Source of the DNA: JAMXLO01 sp963696645
GTDB taxonomy: Bacteria > Pseudomonadota > Alphaproteobacteria > Acetobacterales > Acetobacteraceae
DNA: 64,000 bases
Assembly (NCBI GenBank): GCA_963696645.1
Contig: CAVOKY010000005.1
Span: 992,001 to 1,056,000 of the forward strand
Direction: 5' to 3'
The notes below the pieces were generated by a model. The model worked only from the letters and a program-made list of their open reading frames with translations. It made no database searches and had not been told where the DNA came from. The position numbers were made by a program, and so were the translations under genes. Numbering within the stretch: the stretch's first letter is position 1; every line of letters starts with the position of its first letter. Below, piece by piece: positions 27,856-37,106 of this stretch.

Positions 27856-28858
27856 TCGTATTCCCCCTGATAACTGCCGCCACTTCAGCCGATCTTGTGC
27901 GGCGGCGGAAGCGCGCATAAAGCGAGCTGACGAAGCCGGCGGCCCCAGACGGCATCAGGAACATCACGGCGATCAGGATCACGCCATAGACGGCGCCGGG
28001 TGCGGCCTTCGACACCGACTCGGCGAGGTTCGGCACGAATTCGATGAACAGTCCGCCAAAGATTGCGCCGCCTATCGACGACACGCCGCCGACCACCAAG
28101 CCGACAAAGAAATAGATCGAGACGAAGATTCCGAAGCTGTCCGGCGCCACGAACTGCACAACGATGGCGCCGAGCGATCCGGCGATTCCGGTGAACATCG
28201 CACTGAGCGCGAAGGTACGCGTCTTCAACAACGCGATATCGATGCCCATGGCCTCGGCCGCAAGTGCGTGGTCGCGGATTGCCATCATCGCGCGGCCGAT
28301 GCGTCCGCGCACCACATTCCAGGCGATCAGGAACAGCAGCCCGCCGATGAACAACGAGAACACATAAAGCCATGCGTCTGGCGAGATATCGAGGCCGAAC
28401 GGCGGGTCGGGCTTGTCGATGACGAGCCCCTGGACGCCGCCGGTCCACGGCGTAAGGGCGTTGTGCTTCAGCAGTTGCGGCACAGCAACGGCGAGCGCGA
28501 ATGTTGTCAGTGCGAGATACAGCCCACCTAACCGCAAGGCCGGCAAGCCGATGAGGAAGCCGACCGCCGCGCAGACAATCGCCGATACCGGCAATGTTGC
28601 CCAATAGGGCCAGTCGTATTGGTACATCAGCACGGCTGTGACATAGGCACCGATTGCATAGAAGGCGCCATGACCTAGCGAGATCTGACCGTTGTATCCG
28701 GTGAGTACGACGAGCCCAAGTATTGCGATGGCGTAGACCACCATCATGGTAAGCTGGAACAGATGGTAATTGCTGAACAGCAGGATCGGCAGCAGCGCCG
28801 CGGCAAGCCACAGCAGTATCGCCAACGTACCGGTGCGGAGCATGTTGGGTGCGTTCAT
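27779..28858 (-). CDS. livM: branched-chain amino acid-type ABC transporter permease (LivM)
   Basis: 359 residues as read. About nine membrane spans, with the LivM motif GYNGQISLGHGAFYAIGAYV near residue 55 and IRDHALAAEAMGID (EAA-like loop). The last ~35 residues after YARFRRR look non-family and overlap the MFP start by 77 bases. Shifting by one base in the cgccgccgc stretch at ~27893 would give a short RRRHKIG ending at 27885. So the C-terminus may be another frame error. Four bases after LivH. Confidence 0.85.
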   Translation of the reverse strand: MNAPNMLRTGTLAILLWLAAALLPILLFSNYHLFQLTMMVVYAIAILGLVVLTGYNGQISLGHGAFYAIGAYVTAVLMYQYDWPYWATLPVSAIVCAAVGFLIGLPALRLGGLYLALTTFALAVAVPQLLKHNALTPWTGGVQGLVIDKPDPPFGLDISPDAWLYVFSLFIGGLLFLIAWNVVRGRIGRAMMAIRDHALAAEAMGIDIALLKTRTFALSAMFTGIAGSLGAIVVQFVAPDSFGIFVSIYFFVGLVVGGVSSIGGAIFGGLFIEFVPNLAESVSKAAPGAVYGVILIAVMFLMPSGAAGFVSSLYARFRRRTRSAEVAAVIRGNTSADKISATAALPGGAGTDAGGHRSV

Positions 28859-28862
28859 CCGA

Positions 28863-29735
28863 CTACACCCTGCTCAATACGGTCCGGCCCAGCAGGCCAG
28901 ACGGTTTCACCACAAGCACCGACACAATGATGACCAGCGCCACCGTCAGCTTGAGTTCGGTGCCGACCAGGTAGGCGCCTGCCAGATTCTCGATGATGCC
29001 GACAGCGAAGCCGCCGAGTACCGCGCCCAACGGATTGTCGATGCCCCCCAGCAGAGCGCCGGCGAACGCGTACAGCAGGATGCCGGCCATCATGTTGGGA
29101 TCCAGGTACACGATTGGTGCCACCATCATTCCGGCAATCGCGCCGATTGCCGCGGCGAGACCCCAGCCAAGTGCCAGCATCCAGCCGACGCGGATGCCAA
29201 CCAGGCGCGCCGATACAGGATTGTACGCCGCGGCTCGCATCGCCAGCCCCAGCTTGGTGTGTCGGAAGAACAGATAGACCGCGAGCAGCACGAGCAATGT
29301 GACGCCGGTCGAGCCGAGCTCGTGACCGGAGACGTAGCCGCTGAACAGTACCGGACCGCCAGGGAACGGTGTGGGAAACGTCTTGATCATGTAGTCGAAC
29401 GCCCACCCGGTACAGCTATTGATGATCAGCAGCAAACCGATGAACACGCCGACCGAGGCAAGCACCGGGGCGTTCATCATGGGTCGCATCAGGATGCGTT
29501 CGATCAGCATGCCAATGCAGAAGGACACCGCCACGGTGATGAAAAAGGCCACCCAGTAGGGCAGGCCTAAGTTGATCAAGGTGAGGGCGATGTAAGTGGA
29601 GAACGTCGCCATTTCGCCCTGGGCGAAATTCACATGGTGGGTGGCCTGATAGATCATCACCAATGCCAGCGCGACAGACGCGTAGATGCCGCCGCTGGCG
29701 ATGCCGGACAGGACCTGATGCAGCACGCCTTCCAC
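28863..29735 (-). CDS. livH: branched-chain amino acid-type ABC transporter permease (LivH)
   Basis: 290 residues, about eight spans. The LivH motifs HHVNFAQGEMATFSTYIAL, AAAYNPVSARLVGIRV (EAA-like loop) and GALLGGIDNPLGAVLGGF are present. It forms the inner-membrane channel with LivM. It is separated from LivF by 181 bases holding a palindromic repeat. Confidence 0.9.
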   Translation of the reverse strand: MEGVLHQVLSGIASGGIYASVALALVMIYQATHHVNFAQGEMATFSTYIALTLINLGLPYWVAFFITVAVSFCIGMLIERILMRPMMNAPVLASVGVFIGLLLIINSCTGWAFDYMIKTFPTPFPGGPVLFSGYVSGHELGSTGVTLLVLLAVYLFFRHTKLGLAMRAAAYNPVSARLVGIRVGWMLALGWGLAAAIGAIAGMMVAPIVYLDPNMMAGILLYAFAGALLGGIDNPLGAVLGGFAVGIIENLAGAYLVGTELKLTVALVIIVSVLVVKPSGLLGRTVLSRV

Positions 29736-29768
29736 GTTGATGTCCCTTACTGGTATCGTCTCTGTGCC

Positions 29769-29866
29769 CCACTGTCATCGCTGAGGAGTGTGGCGACGTG
29801 GCAATCTCGGGCCAGTCGTGCGTGGCCGAGATTGCCGCGTCGCTACGCTCCTCGCAATGACAGTGG
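29769..29866. repeat. dispersed palindromic repeat, copy 4 (paired arms)
   Basis: A near-perfect long hairpin: ccactgtcatcgctgaggag... at the left and ...cgctcctcgcaatgacagtgg at the right, with arms meeting at gcaatctcgg / ccgagattgc. It is inside the liv operon between livF and livH, where it could attenuate or process the transcript. Confidence 0.85.
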
Positions 29867-29916
29867 AGGGCGATGTCGCGGTGCCGCATGAGCGGTTGGT
29901 CATGCTGCAACCATCT

Positions 29917-30630
29917 TCAGTATCCCAGGTACGACCGGCGAATCAATTCGTCGCGGCGGATTTCCGCCGCAGGACCGGACACCACGATCCGTCCGGTCTC
30001 CAGCAGATATGCCTGCTCGGCAATATCCAGTGCCAGACTGGCATTCTGCTCGACCAACAGGATCGACACGCCCTCCTCTGACCGGATGCGATGCATGATC
30101 GCAAAGATCTCCTGCACGATCAGCGGTGCCAGGCCGAATGAGGGCTCGTCCAACAGCAGCAGCTTCGGACGCAGCAGCAGTGCCCGTGCGATTGCCAGCA
30201 TCTGCTGCTCGCCGCCAGACAACGTGCCGGCCTGCTGGCGGAATCGCTCGCGCAGTCGCGGGAAGTAGCCGAACACGCGCTCGAAATCCGCAGCGATGCC
30301 CTGGCGGTCGTTGCGGATGAAGGCGCCGAGACGCAGATTCTCCTCCACCGTCAGTTCGACGAAGGTGCCGCGACCGTCCGGTACATGTGCCACGCCACGC
30401 TGCACGATGTCCTCGGTCGCCTTGCCGTCGATCCGTTCGTCGCGGAAGAAGATCTCCCCGTTCGTGCGCACCATCCCACAGATCGCACGCAGCGTGGTCG
30501 TCTTGCCGGCACCGTTGGCGCCCAGCAAGGCGGTCACACCACCCTGCTCGACCGCGAAGTCGATGCCGTGCAGCACGCGCGTTTCGCCGTACCCGGCGTG
30601 CAGGGAGCGAGCTTCAAGCAGCGCCGGCAT
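29917..30630 (-). CDS. livF: branched-chain amino acid-type ABC transporter ATPase (LivF)
   Basis: 237 residues. Walker A LGANGAGKTTTLRA is near residue 37, the signature LSGGEQQMLAIARAL follows, and Walker B LLLLDEPSFGLAP comes after. The ATG at 30630 overlaps the livG stop by 17 bases, which signals translational coupling. Confidence 0.92.
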   Translation of the reverse strand: MPALLEARSLHAGYGETRVLHGIDFAVEQGGVTALLGANGAGKTTTLRAICGMVRTNGEIFFRDERIDGKATEDIVQRGVAHVPDGRGTFVELTVEENLRLGAFIRNDRQGIAADFERVFGYFPRLRERFRQQAGTLSGGEQQMLAIARALLLRPKLLLLDEPSFGLAPLIVQEIFAIMHRIRSEEGVSILLVEQNASLALDIAEQAYLLETGRIVVSGPAAEIRRDELIRRSYLGY

Positions 30631-31423
30631 GCTGCTCTTCCTGTGTTTCACCGAGATACGCGCGGATGACCTCGGGCTCCGCACGCACCTCATCCGGCGT
30701 GCCATCGGCGATCTTCCGGCCGAATTCCAGAGCCACGACCTTGTGCGACACCCGCATCACCAGGTTCATGTGATGCTCGACGAGCAGGATGCTGAGATCG
30801 AAATGCTCGCGGATGCGTCGCAGCAACTGCGCCAACTCATCCACCTCGCTGTGGTTCAAGCCGCCGGCGGGTTCATCGAGCATCAACAGTTTCGGCGTGC
30901 CGATCAGCGCGCGCGCCAGTTCCACCCGCTTCTGTGTGCCGAAAGGCAGACTGCCGGCCTCCACATTGGCGACGTCATTCAGGTCGAGCAGGTCCAGAAG
31001 ATCGCGCAGCCGCCCAAACGACTGCCAATCCTCCCGCCGAACCACGGGCAGTCGCAGGGCATTGGTGATGAAACCGGAGCGGGCCAGATGATGAGCGCCG
31101 ACCAGGACGTTGTCGCGCACGCTCATCCGGCGGAACAAGGCAACATTCTGGAAGGTGCGGCCGATGCCGAGACCGGACATGCGGTGGCGCGGCAGGTTCT
31201 TGAGAGAGCGGCCCTCGAAATCGATATCGCCGTCGGCGAAACGATAGAAGCCGCTGATGCAGTTGAACAGCGTGGTCTTGCCGGAACCGTTGGGTCCGAT
31301 CAGGCCGCAGATTTGGCCATAGCCGACATCGAACGACACGCCGGCGAGAGCGACGACACCGCCGAAGCGCATTGCAACATCCAAGACGCGGAGCAGCGGG
31401 CCGGAGGACTGCTCGGCCGGCAT
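30614..31423 (-). CDS. livG: branched-chain amino acid-type ABC transporter ATPase (LivG)
   Basis: 269 residues. Walker A IGPNGSGKTTLFNCI, FGTQKRVELARALIG in place of the usual LSGGQ signature, Walker B LLMLDEPAGGLN, and the LivG-type C-terminal VRAEPEVIRAYLG. First gene of the operon, divergent from gntR across a 233-base region with operator-like palindromes. No substrate-binding protein gene is present in the cluster, so the substrate is unknown. Confidence 0.92.
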   Translation of the reverse strand: MPAEQSSGPLLRVLDVAMRFGGVVALAGVSFDVGYGQICGLIGPNGSGKTTLFNCISGFYRFADGDIDFEGRSLKNLPRHRMSGLGIGRTFQNVALFRRMSVRDNVLVGAHHLARSGFITNALRLPVVRREDWQSFGRLRDLLDLLDLNDVANVEAGSLPFGTQKRVELARALIGTPKLLMLDEPAGGLNHSEVDELAQLLRRIREHFDLSILLVEHHMNLVMRVSHKVVALEFGRKIADGTPDEVRAEPEVIRAYLGETQEEQHAGAA

Positions 31424-31596
31424 CAGGCAGCGCGCACGGCGGATCGTCCGATCTGATCGGCGTGGCGAAGGCTACCCATGGGCACTCCCTGGTCGTTGGC
31501 CCGCGCTTCCGGGGGCTTCCCCGCGAGGTAGACGAAGCCAAGTGGCGAAGTCAACCACAAGGGACTTGCCAGGCGGCCGTGCATCGTGCTTATTCG

Positions 31597-31631
31597 TGGT
31601 ATACCAACAGTGATACCAAGTTGGCGTACCA
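31597..31631. promoter_or_regulatory. probable GntR operator pair in the livG/gntR divergent region
   Basis: The perfect palindrome tggtatacca (31597-31606) is followed at 31622-31631 by the related tggcgtacca. Centre-to-centre spacing is 25 bases. TNGTNNNACNA-type sites are bound by GntR/FadR proteins. The position, 26-60 bases before the gntR start, fits autoregulation plus control of livG and oxc/frc. Inference from sequence only. Confidence 0.6.
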
Positions 31632-31656
31632 ACAAAGCGCACGAAGGGAGTAACGG

Positions 31657-32397
31657 GTGCAGGAAACAGCCGGCGATTCCAGGCTGCGGATCGAGCCGCT
31701 CGCCGTCAGCATCGGCTTGCGCCGACAGGCGTGCGACGCGATCAAGCGCGCGATTACCGAAATGAACATTTACGGCCACCCGCTCGAGATCCGGTTGGAC
31801 GAACGTCAACTCTCGCAGGATCTTGGCATGAGCCGCACGCCGATCCGCGAGGCGCTATCGGTGCTGGAGCAGGAAGGTTTCGTCCGCTCGGTACCGCGGC
31901 GTGGTCTGCTGGTGGTGCGCAAGTCGAAGCGCGAGGTGGTGGAGATGATCACCGTGTGGGCGGCGATTGAAAGCCTGGCTGCCAGGCTCGCCGCGCCGCG
32001 CGTGACGGAAGCAGAGCTGGCCGCGCTGCGCGCGTTAGTGGACGTGTTCCGCGAAGACCCGTCCGAGCAGATCAGTGAGTATTCCCAGGCCAACATGGAG
32101 TTCCACAGGGCGATCATTCGTCTGGGTGGCGTGGAGCTGATGACCGGCCTGACGGAGAACCTGTTCATCCACATGCGCGCTGTCCGCGCGGTAACGATGA
32201 CTCAGGACAACCGCGCGCAACGCTCAATCATCGATCATCGCAACATCATCGCCGCGTTGGAGCAGCGCGACGCCGATCTCGCTGAACGGCTGGTGCGCGA
32301 GCACACGATGGGGCTGGCGGCACATGTCGAGGCGCACGGCGATTTCCTCGATCGGTTCACCGGAACGGATGACGAACGACGCCGGCTGTACGCATAG
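31657..32397 (+). CDS. GntR-family transcriptional regulator (FadR/FCD type)
   Basis: 246 residues. An N-terminal winged helix (LGMSRTPIREALSVLEQEGFVRSVPRRG) comes before an all-helical FCD ligand domain with EFHRAIIRLGG and HRNIIAALEQRDADLAERLV, whose Asp/His positions usually bind metal and an acid ligand. GTG 31657 is behind a gaaggg site. Adjacent to oxc and frc with 12 bases in between, it probably controls oxalate use, and may respond to oxalate, oxalyl-CoA or formyl-CoA (inference). Confidence 0.9.
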   Translation: MQETAGDSRLRIEPLAVSIGLRRQACDAIKRAITEMNIYGHPLEIRLDERQLSQDLGMSRTPIREALSVLEQEGFVRSVPRRGLLVVRKSKREVVEMITVWAAIESLAARLAAPRVTEAELAALRALVDVFREDPSEQISEYSQANMEFHRAIIRLGGVELMTGLTENLFIHMRAVRAVTMTQDNRAQRSIIDHRNIIAALEQRDADLAERLVREHTMGLAAHVEAHGDFLDRFTGTDDERRRLYA

Positions 32398-32409
32398 GGA
32401 GAACGCAGA

Positions 32410-34153
32410 ATGTCCGCAGTACTTGAGCAGAATGTCGGCGAACCCGAAGCCGATCTGACGGACGGGTTCCACCTGGTCATCGACGCGCTGAAGCTGAATG
32501 GCATCAAGACCATCTATGGCGTGCCGGGCATCCCGATCACCGATCTTGGCCGTTTGGCCCAGGCCGCGGGGATGCGGGTGATCTCGTTCCGGCACGAGCA
32601 GAACGCCGGCAATGCGGCTGCGATCGCCGGATTCCTGACGAAGTCGCCGGGCGTGTGCCTGACGGTCTCAGCGCCGGGCTTCCTGAATGGCCTGGTCGCG
32701 CTCGCCAATGCGACGACGAACTGCTTTCCGATGATCCTGATCAGCGGCTCGTCCGAACGCGAAATCGTCGATCTGCAGCAGGGCGACTACGAGGAGATGG
32801 ACCAGCTCGCCGTTGCCAGGACGCTGTGCAAGGCAGCTTTCCGAGTGCTGCATGCGGCCGATATCGGCATCGGCATCGCACGTGCTATCCGTGCCGCGGT
32901 GTCCGGCCGACCGGGCGGCGTGTATCTCGATCTACCCGCGAAACTGTTCGGCCAGGTGATGGAGGTCGAAGCCGGCCGCCGCTCCCTGGTCAAGGTAATC
33001 GAACTCGGCGCCGGCGCAGATACCGGCACCGCCCGCCGTTGAGCGTGCGCTCGACGTGCTGCGCGGCGCCAAGCGTCCGTTGATCATCCTTGGCAAGGGC
33101 GCCGCCTATGCGCAGGCCGACAATGACATCCGCTCTCTGGTTGAGAAAAGCGGCATCCCGTACATTCCGATGAGCATGGCCAAGGGCCTGCTCCCCGATA
33201 CGCATCCGCAATGCGCCGCCGCCGCGCGCTCGACTGTGCTAGCCGACAGCGACGTCGTGATGATGATCGGTGCGCGGCTAAACTGGTTGCTCAGTCACGG
33301 CAAAGGCAAGCAGTGGGGGCCGCCGGGCTCGAAGAAATTCATCCATATCGACATCGAGCCGCGCGAGATGGACAGCAACGTCGAGATCGCCGCACCGCTG
33401 GTTGGCGATATCGGCTCCTGCGTCGCTGCTCTGCTGCGCGGCATGGGTGGAGACTGGAAGCAGCCGCCGGCGGAGTGGACGCAGACGATCAACGCAAAGA
33501 AGGAACAAAACATCGCTCGGATGGCGACCAGGCTGGGGAAAAACTCGATCCCGATGGACTACCACTCCGCGCTGCGCGTGCTGCGCGACGTGATCAAGGA
33601 CCGGCCGGACGCGATCCTGGTGAACGAGGGCGCCAACACACTCGACCAGGCCCGCGGCGTGATCGACATGTATCAGCCGCGCAAGCGCCTCGATGTCGGC
33701 ACCTGGGGCGTGATGGGTATCGGCATGGGTTTTGCCATCGGTGCGGCGATCGAAACCGGAAAGCCGGTACTCGCCATCGAGGGCGACAGCGCGTTCGGCT
33801 TCTCCGGCATGGAGGTGGAGACGATCTGCCGCTACAACCTGCCGGTCTGCGTCGTCGTGTTCAACAACGACGGCATCTATCGCGGCGATGGCGTCAATCT
33901 GAGCGGCGGTGCCGATGCAGCCACGACCGCGTTCGTCAAGGGCGCGCGCTACGACAAGATGATCGAGGGGTTCGGCGGGGTTGGCGTCAATGCGACAACA
34001 CCGGATGAGTTGAAGCGCGCCGTCGACGCGGCCATGGACTCCGGCAAGCCCACACTGATCAACGCGGTGATCGACCCGGCGGCGGGCAGCGAGAGTGGCA
34101 ACATCGGCAATCTCAACCCGAAAAGCGCGCTGACGAAAAAGGCAGGAGCATAA
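32410..34153 (+). pseudogene. oxc: oxalyl-CoA decarboxylase, one frameshift
   Basis: ThDP enzyme. The first frame has IKTIYGVPGIPITDLGR, RHEQNAGNAAAIAGFL (catalytic Glu) and ends at about 33042. The second frame continues RALDVLRGAKRPLIILGKGAAYAQ and the PP-domain motif GDSAFGFSGMEVE...VFNNDG. Joining at about 33000 by removing one base gives APAQIPAPP, 1743 nt and 580 residues, the length of known Oxc. It decarboxylates oxalyl-CoA to formyl-CoA. The start of frc follows by one base, so the two act in one cycle: Frc makes oxalyl-CoA and Oxc returns formyl-CoA. Confidence 0.9.
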
Positions 34154-34154
34154 G

Positions 34155-35429
34155 ATGTCCAAAGCACTCGACGGCGTTCGCATTCTTGACTTCACCCACG
34201 TGCAGTCAGGACCGACCTGCACGCAGCTTCTCGCCTGGCTGGGCGCCGATGTGATCAAGGTCGAACGGCCCGGCATCGGCGACATAACGCGCGGGCAGCT
34301 TCGTGACATCCCTGATGTGGACAGCCTGTATTTCACCATGCTGAACCACAACAAACGCTCGATCACCATCGACGGCCGCAATCAGCAGGGCAAGGCGGTG
34401 CTCGAGGAGTTGGTGAAGGCGTGCGACGTGATGGTGGAGAACTTCGCGCCCGGCGCGTTGGATCGCATGGGCTTCACCTGGGACCATATCCAGAAGCTCA
34501 ACCCACGCATGATCCTGGCCTCGGTGAAGGGTTTCGGCCCCGGCCCCTACGAGGACTGCAAGGTCTACGAGAACGTTGCGCAGTGCGCCGGGGGATCTGC
34601 ATCCACCACCGGTTTCGATGATGGTCCGCCGGTGGTTACCGGTGCGCAGATCGGCGATTCAGGCACCGGACTGCATCTCGCGCTCGGTATCGTTTCTGCG
34701 TTGTATCAGCGCCTCAGCACGGGCCGCGGGCAGAAAGTGCTGTGTGCCATGCAGGACGGCGTACTGAACCTATGCCGCGTGAAGCTGCGTGACCAGCAGC
34801 GGCTGGCACACGGACCGCTGACCGAATATCCGCAGTATCCGGCTGGGGAGTTCGGCGAAGCGGTGCCGCGCGCGGGCAATGCTTCCGGCGGCGGGCAGCC
34901 CGGCTGGATCCTGAAATGCAAGGGCTGGGAGACCGATCCCAACGCCTACATCTACTTCATCGCTCAAGCGCCGGTGTGGGAGGCGATCTGTGACGTGATC
35001 GGCAAACCTGAATGGAAGACCGATCCGGACTATGCGAAGCCGCCGGCGCGTCTGCCGCGGCTGAAATCGATCTTCGATACGATCGAACAGTGGACCATGA
35101 CCAAGACAAAGTTCGAGGCCATGGATATCCTGAACAAATACGACATTCCGTGCGGACCGATCCTGTCGATGAAGGAAATCGCTGAGGAACAGTCGCTGCG
35201 CGCGACCGGCACGGTGGTCGAAGTGGATCACCCGACACGCGGGAAGTACCTGACTGTCGGTAATCCTATCAAGATGTCGGACCACGTGTCGGAAGTAACC
35301 CGTTCACCGTTGCTCGGCGAGCACACAGATGAAATCCTGCGCGACGTGCTGCGCTTCGATGAGGGCCGGATTGCCGAGATCAAGGCATCCGGCGCGCTTG
35401 GTGGCGTCACGCGGGCAGCGGCAGAATAG
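34155..35429 (+). CDS. frc: formyl-CoA:oxalate CoA-transferase
   Basis: 424 residues, close to the 428 of the well-known Frc. Family III motifs include GVRILDFTHVQSGPTCTQLLAWLGADVIKVERP, the catalytic Asp in CAMQDGVLNLCR (near residue 200), and the glycine-rich NASGGGQPG loop typical of Frc. It swaps CoA from formyl-CoA to oxalate. It is the last gene of the gntR-oxc-frc unit; a palindromic repeat follows its stop by 18 bases and may end transcription. Confidence 0.93.
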   Translation: MSKALDGVRILDFTHVQSGPTCTQLLAWLGADVIKVERPGIGDITRGQLRDIPDVDSLYFTMLNHNKRSITIDGRNQQGKAVLEELVKACDVMVENFAPGALDRMGFTWDHIQKLNPRMILASVKGFGPGPYEDCKVYENVAQCAGGSASTTGFDDGPPVVTGAQIGDSGTGLHLALGIVSALYQRLSTGRGQKVLCAMQDGVLNLCRVKLRDQQRLAHGPLTEYPQYPAGEFGEAVPRAGNASGGGQPGWILKCKGWETDPNAYIYFIAQAPVWEAICDVIGKPEWKTDPDYAKPPARLPRLKSIFDTIEQWTMTKTKFEAMDILNKYDIPCGPILSMKEIAEEQSLRATGTVVEVDHPTRGKYLTVGNPIKMSDHVSEVTRSPLLGEHTDEILRDVLRFDEGRIAEIKASGALGGVTRAAAE

Positions 35430-35447
35430 CGCCTATTGAATCGAACG

Positions 35448-35531
35448 TGTCATTGCCAGATGCGTCGCGACGCAATCCCGCCGCCTTCACCGCACGAGAT
35501 TGCTTCGTCGCTACGCTTCTCGCAATGACAG
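35448..35531. repeat. dispersed palindromic repeat, copy 5 (paired arms)
   Basis: Left arm tgtcattgccagatgcgtcg and right arm ending cgcttctcgcaatgacag form an inverted pair. It sits between frc and the convergent cupin gene, where it may act as a bidirectional terminator. Confidence 0.75.
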
Positions 35532-35565
35532 GCCAACGCAATGACTGCTTGACGCAGCAACAGTG

Positions 35566-35973
35566 CTAGCCGACCGGGGCGGTGTATTCACTGTCGCTGA
35601 CGTGCTCGCCCCATGACGTGCCGGCACCGGTGTCGCTGTTCTCGGACATCGCGAGGTGCGCGAACAGACGGTCCGGCGCGGCGCCGTGCCAGTGCAGCAC
35701 ACCGGGCGGAATCATCACTGTGTCTCCGGGGTTCAGCGCCTGTGGCTTCTCGCCCTTGAAGCAGATGCGCCCGACGCCTGAGAGACAATACAGTGTCTGT
35801 CCCACGGGATGCGTGTGCCATGCGGTGCGCGCGCCTGGGGTGAATGAAACCACCGAAGCCCTCATGCGCGACGGCGTCGTGCCAACGACAATCTCGTCCT
35901 GATAGACGGTACCTGTGAAGTTTGTTGCGGGCGCCTGTTTGGTTGGGCGCGCGGATGCACGGACTACCGGCAT
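35566..35973 (-). CDS. cupin-domain protein
   Basis: 135 residues, a single beta-barrel. Motif 1 FTPGARTAWHTHPVGQTLYCLSG (HxHxxxE-like, with Gln at the Glu position) and motif 2 NPGDTVMIPPGVLHWHGA are visible; these usually bind one metal. Resembles (R)-mandelonitrile lyase/oxalate-type small cupins. Function unknown. It is tempting to link it to oxalate because of its neighbours, but small cupins are very common, so this is only a guess. Confidence 0.82.
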   Translation of the reverse strand: MPVVRASARPTKQAPATNFTGTVYQDEIVVGTTPSRMRASVVSFTPGARTAWHTHPVGQTLYCLSGVGRICFKGEKPQALNPGDTVMIPPGVLHWHGAAPDRLFAHLAMSENSDTGAGTSWGEHVSDSEYTAPVG

Positions 35974-36105
35974 TGTTCGGTCTCCTTCCCGTTGAAATCC
36001 GGCCGATAATAGCAGGGTCGGCGCCAGCCTACATCATTCCCTCAGATAGGGTAGTTGCGCCGGCGCGGAAGGTGGCAAATATGCGCGACGGTGAGGGGTA
36101 GTACA

Positions 36106-36408
36106 ATGATCGAGATCGAGCCGATCCAGCTAAAGGGCGGCGTGGCGATTGGCGTGATGGTGGAGTTGCCACAGACCCGACAGCTAACGATCAGCACGAC
36201 GAGGGGCTATATCTCGGCGGGTTATATTGACCTGCCGTTCCTGCAACAACGCCGACCGGAACGGAAAATCGTCGCGGCGAGGGTGCTCGACGTACGCGAA
36301 ATCCGCGACTTGCTGGTCGCCCGCGTGTTCGACTGCACGCCGGCGGCTGCGGCCCTTGGGGTCGCGCCGGGGATGACCGGGCAGGAGGCGCTGGAACGGA
36401 TGTTCTAG
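36106..36408 (+). CDS. DUF1805 (YunC-like) protein
   Basis: 100 residues beginning MIEIEPIQLKGG, behind the site gaggggt at 36091. The middle TTRGYISAGYIDLP and VLDVREIRDLL segments, and the C-terminal GVAPGMTGQEALERMF, match the DUF1805 family, whose role is unknown. ATG 36106 is preferred over an in-frame ATG-free extension to 36055. A lone gene between two minus-strand genes. Confidence 0.8.
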   Translation: MIEIEPIQLKGGVAIGVMVELPQTRQLTISTTRGYISAGYIDLPFLQQRRPERKIVAARVLDVREIRDLLVARVFDCTPAAAALGVAPGMTGQEALERMF

Positions 36409-36466
36409 CGCGGCGATCGGCTGACAGGGGCGATGCAATGACAGGTGGTGGAAGCGCCTGCGCGCC

Positions 36467-37102
36467 TTAATGCAACGACGAAAACGGTGTCGGCAACAGC
36501 AGAGTCGACTGCATCTCAAGCAGCATCGAGCTGCCTTGCGCCAGGAACGCCTGCCAGTCCGGATCACGTGCACACGCGGCACGAATTTTCATGCGCGCGT
36601 TCAGATCCGGATAGTTCCACATGTGTACGACCTCGTTGGGCTGCGGCGCTTCGCCGGTCCAAAGGCATACGTTGGGCGAGTATTTTTCCCGCACCGGGAA
36701 CACAGACTTGAAGAACTGTGCCCACTGTCCGGCCTTGCCTGGCTGCGTGCGATAGATGCGCAGTTCATACACGCCGCCACCCACCGCCGGCGGCTTCAAG
36801 TCCACCACCGGATTGAGGAAGCGGATGTCCTGCCGTTGCAACATCGGCTGCACGACGGGCACATATTCCTTCGCCCAGCGCTCGTTCTTCGACAGTGCCT
36901 CGCGCAGCCGCGTCCGCTCGTCCAGGCTTGCGTAACTCCACAGATGCCAGGCCTGGTTGAGTTGGCCGAATTCTGCCGTCCAGTAGCCGTGACACTTGCC
37001 GTAGTCGTCGCCGCGGACGGGGCGGCCGACCTTCTCTACGTGCTGGATATACGCCGGCAGCTTGCCGCTGTTAAACGTATAGGTGCGAAGTTCATAGATC
37101 AT
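36467..37102 (-). CDS. NIPSNAP-family protein
   Basis: 211 residues with two dimeric alpha-beta barrel repeats. The first begins MIYELRTYTFNSGKLPAYIQ and the second GGGVYELRIYRTQPGK. NIPSNAP proteins in bacteria have unknown catalytic roles but often accompany catabolic operons. ATG 37102 follows gggagg. It begins 4 bases after the formyltransferase-like stop, so the two are surely co-expressed. Confidence 0.9.
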   Translation of the reverse strand: MIYELRTYTFNSGKLPAYIQHVEKVGRPVRGDDYGKCHGYWTAEFGQLNQAWHLWSYASLDERTRLREALSKNERWAKEYVPVVQPMLQRQDIRFLNPVVDLKPPAVGGGVYELRIYRTQPGKAGQWAQFFKSVFPVREKYSPNVCLWTGEAPQPNEVVHMWNYPDLNARMKIRAACARDPDWQAFLAQGSSMLLEMQSTLLLPTPFSSLH

Positions 37103-37106
37103 TGCG

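Noticed and set aside
27779..27884. C-terminal extension of LivM
   Set aside because: It has no family similarity and overlaps the MFP start; kept in the coordinates as read, but I doubt it is real.
32410..34153. Programmed frameshift in oxc
   Set aside because: No slippery heptamer with a downstream structure is evident, and similar indels occur in many unrelated genes here.
35566..35973. Oxalate decarboxylase annotation for the cupin
   Set aside because: It is a small single-domain cupin, whereas oxalate decarboxylases are bicupins of about 380 residues.
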